This document shows positions 25,854 to 34,669 of a stretch of DNA of 64,000 nucleotides, piece after piece. Both the position numbers and the translations under genes were made by a program. The stretch's first letter is position 1, and each line of letters opens with the position of its first letter. The DNA comes from Bdellovibrio sp. Lineage in GTDB: Bacteria > Bdellovibrionota > Bacteriovoracia > Bacteriovoracales > Bacteriovoracaceae. Location: the NCBI GenBank assembly GCA_020720455.1, contig DYOQ01000001.1, forward strand, positions 1 to 64,000. The letters run 5' to 3'. Below the pieces are notes generated by a model. It was not told the DNA's origin and did not search any database. It worked only from the letters and a program-made list of their open reading frames with translations.

Positions 25854-27433
25854 TAGGCATCCCTCTTCTCTTTAAACATCTCCCAAAGCATCTTTCTACG
25901 TTCACTATCAGAGTTTTGATTCTCTCTTTTAAGCATAGTATCAGCTTTACCTTCAGCAAACGGAGTGTTAGAACGGCCACTACCATCAAAAGAACTATCT
26001 TGTCCAAAAGATGAACCCTTGTCAGTAGCAAGACTCAACATTTCTTTTACACTTGATTGATGCCCAACCTTAAAGCTCGAAATATTAATTCCAGAATCAT
26101 TTAATTTTTCAATCAAGGATCTTTCATGTTCAACAAAAAAACGGTGGCCCTCTTTTGTCGCTGCCTGAATATCCATACTGATGCCATCACCTTTTGCACC
26201 ATTTGTAACAGTGAGTTTTAAAACACCCAAAGAATCATCATGGATTGCGATATCCATTCCATTCTTACTAGCTACTCCATTTTGCTGAATGTAGTCAGTA
26301 ATCTTAGTAATAAGATCTATTGGATTAGAACTGTTTGAGATCTCAGCTTTTTTGTCATTTAGTTTTGACGTCGTTCCACCTGTAACTGGCAAGTGTCCAT
26401 TAACATGTTGTTTAGCAAAAAAACTATCTTTAATGTTTTGAACATTATCACCACTACTTACATCAACATTTCTCGTAGCAATATCTTTAATTTTAAAAAT
26501 AGATTTTTCACCCTCGGCCTGTGTCATTTGCGTTACCGAATTTGACAATGTTGCATTAGCGCTACTAACTTTTTTATCACCAAAATCAAAAATAGATCCA
26601 CCAACTGCTTTTTGCTGATTAGCAAAAGCTGCAGCGGCATGCTTTTGTTCCGCAGCACTCAACCCAGCTTTTGTCGCAACATCTTTAGAAAAAATAGGTT
26701 CACCTCTATATAAGTGAGCAGTTGACATTAGTTCATCTTTTGATTGGCCACTCTCATTAACCTTTGAAATTCCATTATTACCAAACATTGACTCATTTAT
26801 ATTTTTGTTACCATACTTTAATGCAACCACATTATTCTTTAGTGAACTTGGCATGACAGGTTTTATACTTTCAGAAACTTCAGCTACGTCAGCAGTATCT
26901 AACATTTCAAGATTTTCAAGAATCTCTCCACTCTCACCTACTTTAACTTCTTTTTGATTTACAGCAATTAATCTATTACTTTTATCGGCCATCTCATTAT
27001 ACTTTTGGGCCATAACTTTTTTATCAACAAGGCCATTTATCTTTACAGGAGTTGCCGCTATATTCTGTTTAGATAAAAGTTTCTCAACTAGTTCATCATT
27101 ACCTATTTCATTACCTGTTTCATTTTTATTTTCACTTTTAGACTCAGCTTTAGGTTCTACCTTCCCTTTTGCTCCGCTAGCAGTAACAATTTTCTTATCA
27201 CTTCCTTTTAGATTTATTGGTAGGCCCTTTCCGTCTACAACTTTGCCATCTAGAGCTAGAGTCATTTGTTCTAAAAGATCGCCCTCTTCTTCCTCTCCTG
27301 ATTGTTCTTCAACAAGCCTTTTAAAAATATCTAAATCTCCCTTTTCAACTTTTTTGTTGCTAGAATCTAAAACATCCTGTTTTGCCTTGGCACCTTTTGT
27401 TACGTTGAATATGGAAGCAAGACTGCTCTGCAT
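25853..27433 (-). CDS. fliK: flagellar hook-length control protein FliK, 526 aa
   Basis: Secreted ruler that measures hook length and switches the export apparatus from hook to filament substrates. The identification rests on operon position and the C-terminal domain: GVLKLTVTNGAKGDGISMDI, AATKEGHRFFVEHERSLIEK and LNDSGINISSFKV match Flg_hook/FliK-C. The N-terminal ~370 residues are low-complexity and Asn/Lys/Ser-rich, as is normal for the ruler part; at 526 residues it is longer than the Salmonella protein (405). GAGGG lies before the ATG at 27433. Overlaps flgD as TAATG. Confidence 0.9.
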   Translation of the reverse strand: MQSSLASIFNVTKGAKAKQDVLDSSNKKVEKGDLDIFKRLVEEQSGEEEEGDLLEQMTLALDGKVVDGKGLPINLKGSDKKIVTASGAKGKVEPKAESKSENKNETGNEIGNDELVEKLLSKQNIAATPVKINGLVDKKVMAQKYNEMADKSNRLIAVNQKEVKVGESGEILENLEMLDTADVAEVSESIKPVMPSSLKNNVVALKYGNKNINESMFGNNGISKVNESGQSKDELMSTAHLYRGEPIFSKDVATKAGLSAAEQKHAAAAFANQQKAVGGSIFDFGDKKVSSANATLSNSVTQMTQAEGEKSIFKIKDIATRNVDVSSGDNVQNIKDSFFAKQHVNGHLPVTGGTTSKLNDKKAEISNSSNPIDLITKITDYIQQNGVASKNGMDIAIHDDSLGVLKLTVTNGAKGDGISMDIQAATKEGHRFFVEHERSLIEKLNDSGINISSFKVGHQSSVKEMLSLATDKGSSFGQDSSFDGSGRSNTPFAEGKADTMLKRENQNSDSERRKMLWEMFKEKRDA

Positions 27434-27450
27434 AAAAATTTCCCTCAGGT

Positions 27451-27999
27451 CTATCTTTTCATATTCATATACTGTTTTTGAAGTCGGGCAGATATTTCCT
27501 TATCCATCAGGTTGAATATTTTCGCCGACTTATCTGGAGGTAGTAGCGAAACTATTTTTACAGCGATGCCAGGTTCTTGGACACTAAGTATTGATGCTGC
27601 AGAATCTGGTCTCATGTTTGATATAATCTCTACTAAATTAGTCACCCTATTTTTTTCAGCTTTATCATTTTCGTCCATACAACTGATCAACTTTTCTTGT
27701 AACTTTTCAAAATCAGCAATTTTGGTTTTTAAGTTATCTTCATTATGAAGCAACTCTTTCTCTCTTAGTTCTAACTTATTACTTATCTCTGCAATCTTTG
27801 CTTCTTTTTCTAAAAGTTCTTCCATAAAATTTGCCATAGGCTTCTTATGCAACTTTTGCAATGAGCTTGATAGCTCTTCCTTTAGCTTAGCTTTAAATTC
27901 AGGAGAGTTAACATCAACAATCTTCTCATCTGACCACGCCATCTGCGAACAAAATAGTAGACTGATTGCGAGTATAAAAAACGAAGTAAAATATCTCAT
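27451..27999 (-). CDS. motE: MotE-type flagellar chaperone, 182 aa
   Basis: MotE proteins are periplasmic or membrane-anchored coiled coils with a MgtE-N/FliG-like C-terminal domain, reported to help the motor or its stator. Here a signal/anchor segment (YFTSFFILAISLLFCSQMAW) is followed by a long coiled coil (KIAEISNKLELREKELLHNE) and a C-terminal domain with ISNMRPDSAASILSVQEPG and ALKIV-like/LLPPDKSAKIFNLMDK, the typical sequence of that group. ATG overlaps the fliJ stop as ATGA, and fliK begins 17 bases after its stop. Confidence 0.88.
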   Translation of the reverse strand: MRYFTSFFILAISLLFCSQMAWSDEKIVDVNSPEFKAKLKEELSSSLQKLHKKPMANFMEELLEKEAKIAEISNKLELREKELLHNEDNLKTKIADFEKLQEKLISCMDENDKAEKNRVTNLVEIISNMRPDSAASILSVQEPGIAVKIVSLLPPDKSAKIFNLMDKEISARLQKQYMNMKR

Positions 28000-28448
28000 C
28001 TCTCTTCCGCCTTGCTTCCTGCCATTATAATATTCATTGAATCTCTCTCTATTGATTCTTTTCTTCGAACTGATTTTATATAATCACTTTTTCTTTTATC
28101 CTTTAAACTTCCAATCAGTTTCGTGTCTCCTCGTGCGCTATTTAACTCTACAATTTTTTTTTGATACTCCACTTCTAATTTTGCGACCTTTTCTTTTTCA
28201 ATCTTAATTTTATTTTTATTAGCACTTACTTCTTCTGGCAAAAACTGCAACATAGAACCTTTCATACTATCTCTCAACTCTCTTTCGTATGTCTTATATA
28301 TAAGAGCGCTATTTGCATTTAGCTCAACTATACGTTCCTTGCTATATTGAATTCCCTGCAAAATTTTCCCAAGTTCAATTTTGATCCGCTCTTCTTTCAT
28401 TTTATGAATTTTCAATAGGCCTTCAAGCCTAAACTTAAATTTCTCCAT
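27996..28448 (-). CDS. fliJ: flagellar export chaperone FliJ, 150 aa
   Basis: Small coiled-coil stalk protein that fits into the FliI ATPase ring and links it to FlhA. The sequence is a near-continuous charged helical hairpin (FRLEGLLKIHKMKEERIKIELG, then a long Glu/Lys heptad region), and family members have weak identity, so the call rests on length (~150), composition and position between fliI and motE. It overlaps fliI as TAATG and motE as ATGA. Confidence 0.85.
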   Translation of the reverse strand: MEKFKFRLEGLLKIHKMKEERIKIELGKILQGIQYSKERIVELNANSALIYKTYERELRDSMKGSMLQFLPEEVSANKNKIKIEKEKVAKLEVEYQKKIVELNSARGDTKLIGSLKDKRKSDYIKSVRRKESIERDSMNIIMAGSKAEER

Positions 28449-29851
28449 TAACTATTTTCCTTTGCAAACTCAGATGCAACGGTATCTTCAGCTGTTCTCG
28501 CTAACTCAATCATTCGATCATATAGCTCATCTAGGTGCAAACTTCGATACCCATTTTTTCCAGACTCGGTCGAAATCGTGATATCTTGCCTTAATAGTTC
28601 ATTCAACTGATCATGGATAACGACCGCCCTGTCAACTTTTGGATTTGAACCTTTTACATACGCTCCAACATTTATTAAATCTTCATTCTCTTTATAAGAT
28701 GCCATTAAATCTCTAAGATGAGAGGCCACAATAATATGCTCTCTTGAGACAACTTTGTTCATTACCCTTGATAGCGAACTAAGAACATCTATAGCAGGGA
28801 ATTGGTTTCTCGAAGCTAACTCTCTACTAAGAATTACGTGGCCATCAGCTATCGCTCTAACCGCATCAGCTATTGGCTCATCCATATCTCCACCTTCAAC
28901 TAAAACGGTATATACTCCGGTAATACTTCCAGAACCTCTTTTGGTTCCTACTCTCTCCATTAGTTTTGGCAACTTTGCAAAAACAGTTGGGGGATAACCT
29001 TTTTGTCCAGGTGGTTCTCCAGCAGATAGCGAAATCTCCCTTTGTGCCATTGAAAACCTAGTTATTGAATCCATCATAAACAGAACATCATTATCAAAAT
29101 CTCTAAAATATTCTGCTATCGTTGTTGCGGTATATGCTGCCTTAATCCTAATAAGCGCAGAGACATCCGATGTAGCTACGACTACTACACTTCTTTTTAA
29201 TCCTTCTTCTCCAAGATCATTATTAATAAACTCTAGTACCTCTCTTCCTCGTTCGCCAACTAACGCAATAACATTGATATCTGCCGTTGTATTTTGAGCA
29301 ATCATTCCAAGTAAAACAGATTTACCAACACCTGAACCAGCAAGAATCGAGAGTCGTTGTCCTTTGCCCAAGGTAGCAAAACAGTTAATCGCATGAACAC
29401 CAGTATCTAAAGGCTCGGTTATGGGCGTTCGCTCAAGCGGATTTACACTCTTCCCAAATATAGATCTTTTTTGAAAGGGGCCCTTAATTGGCCCCTTGCC
29501 ATCTAACGGATTTCCGTGAAAATCAATCACTCTACCAAGCATACCATGTGATATTGGAATTGAAGTTGTTAGCTCTTTTAAATAAACACGTGTTTCCGAG
29601 TTGATTCCAGAAAGATCATCATATGGACTAACTTGGCAGCGATTCTCTCTGATCCCAACAACTTCGCCCATTGAGCGTTCACCAAACTCTGTCACAAACT
29701 CAACACAATTTCCGATTACCGCTTTAGATAGATTGACTTCATAAATACTTCCCCTACTAGCACAAACTTTACCAATTTTTTGGTAGGGAGAAGCGTACTC
29801 ATACGCTTTATGAATAAGTTCCAAATCAAGTAGTTCATCATTACTACTCAT
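28448..29851 (-). CDS. fliI: flagellar export ATPase FliI, 467 aa
   Basis: Hexameric F1-beta-like ATPase of flagellar type III export. Walker A AGSGVGKS at residues 171-178, GERGREVLEFI, the Walker B region DVLFMMDSITRFSMAQREI and SAGEPPGQKGYPPTVFAKLP are all present and match flagellar (not F1) ATPases. The start is the ATG at 29851, which overlaps the fliH stop; the frame could be extended to 29872 through non-ATG codons but the overlap start is typical. Confidence 0.97.
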   Translation of the reverse strand: MSSNDELLDLELIHKAYEYASPYQKIGKVCASRGSIYEVNLSKAVIGNCVEFVTEFGERSMGEVVGIRENRCQVSPYDDLSGINSETRVYLKELTTSIPISHGMLGRVIDFHGNPLDGKGPIKGPFQKRSIFGKSVNPLERTPITEPLDTGVHAINCFATLGKGQRLSILAGSGVGKSVLLGMIAQNTTADINVIALVGERGREVLEFINNDLGEEGLKRSVVVVATSDVSALIRIKAAYTATTIAEYFRDFDNDVLFMMDSITRFSMAQREISLSAGEPPGQKGYPPTVFAKLPKLMERVGTKRGSGSITGVYTVLVEGGDMDEPIADAVRAIADGHVILSRELASRNQFPAIDVLSSLSRVMNKVVSREHIIVASHLRDLMASYKENEDLINVGAYVKGSNPKVDRAVVIHDQLNELLRQDITISTESGKNGYRSLHLDELYDRMIELARTAEDTVASEFAKENS

Positions 29852-30647
29852 TAGAAATTCCAACCTCAGCAAACAGCTTATCTAAAGCAGCTAACTGTAT
29901 TTCAAGATTACCATCAATAATACCTTTATCTGACTCTAAGACAATCCCTCTTTCTTCAACATCATAATCTATTTCAACTCGCACATTGCTAATCTCGCCA
30001 ATTTTTTTCTGTACACGCTCTAAAATTTCAGGCATCTCTTCAAAGTTTTTTTGATTAACCTGAACAAGTAAGCTACTTCTTGAACCCAACTCAATGACTA
30101 ATTTCTCAAGCAATCTTTCAATATATTTCCCATCCTCTTTTAACTCTCTAAGAACGATCCACCTTGCTAAAGTTTTAAGTAATGCGTAGATCTCCTTCTG
30201 CTTTTGCTTAACTATTTTCTCTTGTGTCTGAACAACTTCACTTATCATACTTGCAAGAGATGTTAGATTTTCGTCTGCTTTTTCAACCATTCTAGATAAA
30301 AGTTCACCTCTACCCTCTTCAACGCCTTGTTCAAAACCTTTGCGAAAAGCATCTTCCTTAATTTTATCAACTCGCTTAGACGTCTCTTCGCTTATCTTAT
30401 TCTCATACGCTCTGTTCTCTTCCGCCTTTATACCTCTTGCATTTTGAACAATATCATCAATATTAAACCCTGAACTCTTTGCCAATTTTTGTTCGATCAA
30501 AGATTTTTTTTGTTGTTCAACCACAAGATCAGTTCTATCAATATTCTTATATTTAAATTCTGTCACATGACCTAGTCCTTTACTAGGAACATTAAAATCT
30601 AAAAACTCATAACTTGAAACATTTTCGTACATGCCACTACCATGCAT
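29844..30647 (-). CDS. fliH: flagellar export regulator FliH, 267 aa
   Basis: Dimeric stator-like partner that anchors and restrains FliI. The central part is a charged coiled coil with the helix GFEQGVEEGRGELLSRMVEKA, which carries the small-xxx-small spacing typical of FliH, followed by LLKTLARWIVLRELKEDG and the C-terminal domain (RVEIDYDVEERGIVLESDKG) related to V-ATPase subunit E. ATG at 30647 follows GGAGAG. The first 60 residues are variable, as in the family. It overlaps fliI by eight bases. Confidence 0.9.
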   Translation of the reverse strand: MHGSGMYENVSSYEFLDFNVPSKGLGHVTEFKYKNIDRTDLVVEQQKKSLIEQKLAKSSGFNIDDIVQNARGIKAEENRAYENKISEETSKRVDKIKEDAFRKGFEQGVEEGRGELLSRMVEKADENLTSLASMISEVVQTQEKIVKQKQKEIYALLKTLARWIVLRELKEDGKYIERLLEKLVIELGSRSSLLVQVNQKNFEEMPEILERVQKKIGEISNVRVEIDYDVEERGIVLESDKGIIDGNLEIQLAALDKLFAEVGISNE

Positions 30648-30664
30648 AATAACTCTCCACTAGG

Positions 30665-31699
30665 TTAAACCATCGCATCACCCTCTCCACCTCTATTAAT
30701 AAACACTTTACCTTGTTGCTCCAAATCTTTACATTTTTGAATAATCTCCCCTTGTGCCTTTTCAACATCTGAAAGTTTTGTTGGCCCAAGAGCGTCGAGG
30801 TCTTCTTTGAGTAGTGTTGCTGCACGGTTTGACATATTTTTAAAGAGCTTTGCTCTAATCTCTTCAGGGGCCGTTTTAAGTGCAACAACAAGTTTTTGGT
30901 TATCAACCTCTTTAAGAAGAGTCTGAATACCTCTGTCATCGACGTAAACCAAGTCTTCAAAAACAAACATGAGTTTTCTAATCTCTTCAGCAAGCTCAGG
31001 ATCTTTCTCTTCAACTCTAGACATGATACTTTTCTCGCTTGTCTTATCCATAAGGTTAAGCATATCAGCAATTGGTCCAACACCACCCAGCTGATTAGTA
31101 TCAATACTTCCAAGAGTAGAGAGCTCAGTCTTAAGAACGTCATCAAGTTGAGCAACAAGCTCCGGTGAAACATAATCAAGATTGGCAACCCTAAGAACTA
31201 CTTCTGCCTGAAGCCCCTCTGGAAGTCTTTTTAAAACATCTACCTTACGTTCAGGATTCAAGTGAGCAACAATTAAAGATATAGTCTGCGGATGCTCATT
31301 AATTAAAAAATTTGCAAGTGTTCTTGTATCAACCAATTCTAGCGATTCTAACGTGTTTGCATTTTCAACGTTGACAATTTGACCAAGTAACTGCTTAGCT
31401 CTATTCTCACCAAGAGCATTGATAATAAAATCCTTTCCTCTGTTTTCTGAAAATAGTAATTCAGCATCCTCGTTTAAAAGCGAGTAAAAATCTTCGAGAA
31501 TCTTTTTCACCATCCAAATAGAAACCTTCTTTACATTTGCCATGGCATTTATCATTCTCTTAACATCATTATCTCTCATCGCCCCAAAAATTAATTGTGT
31601 CGTGTTGACCCCAAGGGAGCTCATTAAAATCGCCGCTTTTTCCTGTCCTGAAAGTAGCGCATACTCTACTTCTGGATCTAATGTACCTTCCGCTGCCAA
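30665..31699 (-). CDS. fliG: flagellar motor switch protein FliG, 344 aa
   Basis: Rotor protein that couples stator ion flow to rotation and direction switching. It contains the N-terminal FliF-binding domain (LLSGQEKAAILMSSLGVN), the middle EHPQ motif (LINEHPQTISLIVAHLNPER) and the C-terminal torque domain (RKLMFVFEDLVYVDDRGIQ, EVDNQKLVVALKTAPEE). Length is normal. The start is a TTG at 31699, preceded at the right distance by AGGAGG; no ATG lies near. The gene follows fliF by 13 bases. Confidence 0.97.
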   Translation of the reverse strand: MAAEGTLDPEVEYALLSGQEKAAILMSSLGVNTTQLIFGAMRDNDVKRMINAMANVKKVSIWMVKKILEDFYSLLNEDAELLFSENRGKDFIINALGENRAKQLLGQIVNVENANTLESLELVDTRTLANFLINEHPQTISLIVAHLNPERKVDVLKRLPEGLQAEVVLRVANLDYVSPELVAQLDDVLKTELSTLGSIDTNQLGGVGPIADMLNLMDKTSEKSIMSRVEEKDPELAEEIRKLMFVFEDLVYVDDRGIQTLLKEVDNQKLVVALKTAPEEIRAKLFKNMSNRAATLLKEDLDALGPTKLSDVEKAQGEIIQKCKDLEQQGKVFINRGGEGDAMV

Positions 31700-31712
31700 A
31701 GCTACCTCCTAG

Positions 31713-33401
31713 CTACGCAATCTGCTTATCTGATTCTGTTGTGTGAATCATCTCTTGAATAATCTGAGCCGCTTTTGCCGGATTATTCTCTACTAGTGAG
31801 ATGATCTTCTCTCTAAGCATATTTCCTTCAATCTTTTCTGGATTTAATTTTTCTTCAATTTGAGGAAGGGCCTCTTCTAAGCCTGGAAGCTTCTGATTTG
31901 CCTGAATCTTCTCCAACTCTTCAAGTGTCTTTGGTAAAAAATCTTCCATCGATTCAATTGTATTATCAGTGACCCATTGAATAAATGGTCTAACTAGCAA
32001 GAAGAAAAACAGAGTGATCGCTAGGCCAATGGCCAGATACTGAACGATACTTTTTATTAATGCCCTGTTCTCTTTTTCTCTAATCATTGCCTCAATTGCT
32101 TCCATATCTTCTTGAGCAAACTCCATATTTCTTATTACAACTTTGTCACCTCTTTTAGAATCGATACCTAGGGCCGAAGAAATAATTGCAGTAAAATTAG
32201 CAATGTCTGCCTCAGACCACTTCTCGTACTTCATCGTCTGTTTTCCATCTTTTCCAACAACAGGTGTGCCATTTTCATCAACTGCTGGAACTCTTCTGCC
32301 ATCGATCATTACCGCGGCCGAGATATTTGCTAGTGAAGCAGCTGGGCTACTAGACTTTGTTACTTTTGATGGAACATTGTAATTTTTTGTTGATAAATTT
32401 TTATCAACATCATTTCTTGTCTCAGGAATTCCTGGTTGCGGAGTCTCACCAGGAAGATTACTTCTAGCTCCAGGTATTCCTTGAGGTGAAGGCCTGCTTC
32501 CTGTAAGCTTCTGCGAATTATTAACCTCAGAAAGTACTGCTTTATTTTCAGAATCAAATTTTGTTTCAGTGCTTGAAGAGACGGTATAATCCATTGTTGC
32601 AGATACTTTAGCAATTACTTTACCCTCACCAACCACCTTCCCAAGTATTCCTTCAATTTGTTCTTCGTACTGTCTATTTAGCTTTGCTTCTAACGCCATT
32701 CTATTTGCTGTATATTGAGTCATGGCATCGCCAATATTTTCAGAAAGTTTTTTACCTCTTTGATCAATAATAACGACATCCTCACTTCTCATTCCATCAA
32801 TAGATGAAGATATCAATGAAGCTATTCCCTTAATCTCTTTATCTGTTAACGATACACCTCTGGCCAGAGAAATTACTACTGATGCCGAAGGTGGTTTTTT
32901 CTCAGAAACAAATGGGCTATTTTCTGGAATCGATAAATGAACTCTAGCTTTTTCTATTCCTGAAATATATTTTATCGTCTTAACTAACTCACCTTCAAGA
33001 GCTCTTTGTTTATTTACTTTTTGAATAAATGTTGTTGTACCAAACGGCTGATTGTCTAAAACTTCATAACCAACTGTTCCAGAAAACGAGACCCCCGACT
33101 TAGCAAGCTCCAATCTCCAGATCTCTACCATCCCTTCCGGAATACTGATTGATTTTCCATCTTTTGATGTTTGGTACGGAACATTTTTTTCTTCAAGCAA
33201 CCTTGCGATCTGTTTTGCGTCTTCCCTATTTAACTCTGTATAGAGCATCTTATAATTTGTTTGAGATGCCCAAACAACAATACCGATCATTGTAGCAACA
33301 ATTACTCCAACGAGGGCCAAAAAAGCAATCTTTCTTGGAGTCTCTAAACCGCTAAAAAACGTCGCAAAGTTTCGATATATTTTTTCAACTAACTCTTGCA
33401 A
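31713..33401 (-). CDS. fliF: flagellar MS-ring protein FliF, 562 aa
   Basis: Forms the membrane-embedded MS ring on which switch and export gate are mounted. Two membrane helices flank the periplasmic part: IAFLALVGVIVATMIGIVVW near the N-terminus and VQYLAIGLAITLFFFLLVRP near residue 450. The periplasmic ring domains contain MLYTELNREDAKQIARLLEE and KARVHLSIPENSPF; the C-terminal cytosolic tail is the FliG-binding part (NPAKAAQIIQEMIH). Start is a TTG at 33401 with AGGAGGG upstream. Confidence 0.96.
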   Translation of the reverse strand: MQELVEKIYRNFATFFSGLETPRKIAFLALVGVIVATMIGIVVWASQTNYKMLYTELNREDAKQIARLLEEKNVPYQTSKDGKSISIPEGMVEIWRLELAKSGVSFSGTVGYEVLDNQPFGTTTFIQKVNKQRALEGELVKTIKYISGIEKARVHLSIPENSPFVSEKKPPSASVVISLARGVSLTDKEIKGIASLISSSIDGMRSEDVVIIDQRGKKLSENIGDAMTQYTANRMALEAKLNRQYEEQIEGILGKVVGEGKVIAKVSATMDYTVSSSTETKFDSENKAVLSEVNNSQKLTGSRPSPQGIPGARSNLPGETPQPGIPETRNDVDKNLSTKNYNVPSKVTKSSSPAASLANISAAVMIDGRRVPAVDENGTPVVGKDGKQTMKYEKWSEADIANFTAIISSALGIDSKRGDKVVIRNMEFAQEDMEAIEAMIREKENRALIKSIVQYLAIGLAITLFFFLLVRPFIQWVTDNTIESMEDFLPKTLEELEKIQANQKLPGLEEALPQIEEKLNPEKIEGNMLREKIISLVENNPAKAAQIIQEMIHTTESDKQIA

Positions 33402-33426
33402 ACGAACCCTCCTGGTTCAGCTTTAA

Positions 33427-33792
33427 CTACACCTGCATTCTCATTACTTCTTTATAAGCATCTAAAACCTTCGACCTGATCTGATTCATTGTTCTAAATG
33501 CAATATCTGCCTGCTCAACGGCCAGCATCGTCTCATGAATATTTTTACTCTTTCCTGTTGCCAACCTTTGCATCGCTTCGTCTGCCTCTTTTTGCATACT
33601 ATTTACATTCTTAATTGAGTCGGCCAAGAGCTCACTAAAAGATCTCTTCGTTTCATGTTCAACCAAATTTGGAGCAGTTCCTTCGATCAACTGAGTTGGT
33701 TGAGTTATTGCTAAATCTGCACTCTTCACCCACTGATTAGCATCATATGCTTTTAACATTTTAGACATAGAACCAACAGTTTCAATCGACAT
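33427..33792 (-). CDS. fliE: flagellar hook-basal body protein FliE, 121 aa
   Basis: Adapter between the MS ring and the proximal rod. The C-terminal half carries the family pattern (FSELLADSIKNVNSMQKEAD, NIHETMLAVEQADIAFRTMN, IRSKVLDAYKEVMRMQV). Length is slightly above the typical ~105 because of an N-terminal extension. AGGAGG lies six bases before the ATG at 33792. Between flgC and fliF, as usual. Confidence 0.96.
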   Translation of the reverse strand: MSIETVGSMSKMLKAYDANQWVKSADLAITQPTQLIEGTAPNLVEHETKRSFSELLADSIKNVNSMQKEADEAMQRLATGKSKNIHETMLAVEQADIAFRTMNQIRSKVLDAYKEVMRMQV

Positions 33793-33808
33793 ACACTACC
33801 TCCTATTC

Positions 33809-34246
33809 CTATCTACCAATCTCTAAAGCTTTCATCGCCATATTTTTAGTTGTATTAATCGCAGTAATATTTGCTTCATAACTTCGCGAAGCGGAAATCA
33901 TCTCTGCCATCTCTGTCATTACGTTTACATCCGGAAAATAAACAAACCCCTTCTTGTCTGCATCAGGATGAGTCGGATCATACTTTGGTTTTGGTGGCTT
34001 ATTTGAAGAGATGACTTCTGTAGCATGAACAGATTGCGCTTGAGCATCAATCTCCCCTTCAAGTATTTCTGAAAAACTATTTCTGACAGGTTCAGAGCCA
34101 AAGACCACCTCTTTAGGACGATATGGCCCACTTTCAGCTGTCCTTGTAACTTGAGCGTTAGCAATATTTGAACTAATCGCTGCCATTCTCTTTCTGTTGG
34201 CAGAAAGACCCGATGAACTTATTTTTAAACTCGTTAACAAATCCAT
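33809..34246 (-). CDS. flgC: flagellar proximal rod protein FlgC, 145 aa
   Basis: Rod subunit with complete N-terminal signature (LKISSSGLSANRKRMAAISS, NIANAQVTRT) and C-terminal helix (YFPDVNVMTEMAEMISASRS, YEANITAINTTKNMAMKALE). Exported via the flagellar type III system and assembled between FlgB and FlgF. GGAGAG precedes the ATG at 34246, two bases after the flgB stop. Confidence 0.97.
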   Translation of the reverse strand: MDLLTSLKISSSGLSANRKRMAAISSNIANAQVTRTAESGPYRPKEVVFGSEPVRNSFSEILEGEIDAQAQSVHATEVISSNKPPKPKYDPTHPDADKKGFVYFPDVNVMTEMAEMISASRSYEANITAINTTKNMAMKALEIGR

Positions 34247-34248
34247 AA

Positions 34249-34656
34249 CTATCTCTCCGATGCAGTAATATACTTCATTAGTCCAAGCTTTTTATTAAGC
34301 AACTGAACTGTAGCATCGTACATCACCTTGTTATCGGCCATCATTGCCATCTCTTCATCTCTATCGACTGTGTTACCATCTAATCCTACATTTCCATTTG
34401 GATCATCATAAACTTCAGGTTCTAAATTATTAAAACCACCACCACCTACATCAAAATGTTGTTCATCTGTTGTATTGAGCGACTGAAGTTTATCCAGATC
34501 AATCGCTCTGGCCAAAGCCTCTTCAAAATCAATTCGCTTTGCTTTGTAATCAGGCGTATCAGCATTGGCAATATTTGAACTGAGAATCTCTTGCCTAATC
34601 TGCCTAAAGTTTAGTGCTGCCGCCAAAGTTTTTGTTGTAGTATCATCTAGCTTCAC
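34249..34656 (-). CDS. flgB: flagellar proximal rod protein FlgB, 135 aa
   Basis: First rod subunit. The N-terminal motif is LAAALNFRQIRQEILSSNIA followed by NADTPDYKAKRIDFEEALA, and the C-terminus has MMADNKVMYDATVQLLNKKL and GLMKYITASER. The start is a GTG at 34656, five bases after AAGGAG. It follows the regulator gene by 13 bases, inside the same operon. Confidence 0.96.
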   Translation of the reverse strand: MKLDDTTTKTLAAALNFRQIRQEILSSNIANADTPDYKAKRIDFEEALARAIDLDKLQSLNTTDEQHFDVGGGGFNNLEPEVYDDPNGNVGLDGNTVDRDEEMAMMADNKVMYDATVQLLNKKLGLMKYITASER

Positions 34657-34669
34657 AGCTACTCCTTAT

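Noticed and set aside
30637-31188. 183-codon open frame on the minus strand inside fliG
   Set aside because: It is Leu/Lys/Arg-rich and shifted relative to fliG, which has all conserved FliG motifs; it is a shadow of that gene.
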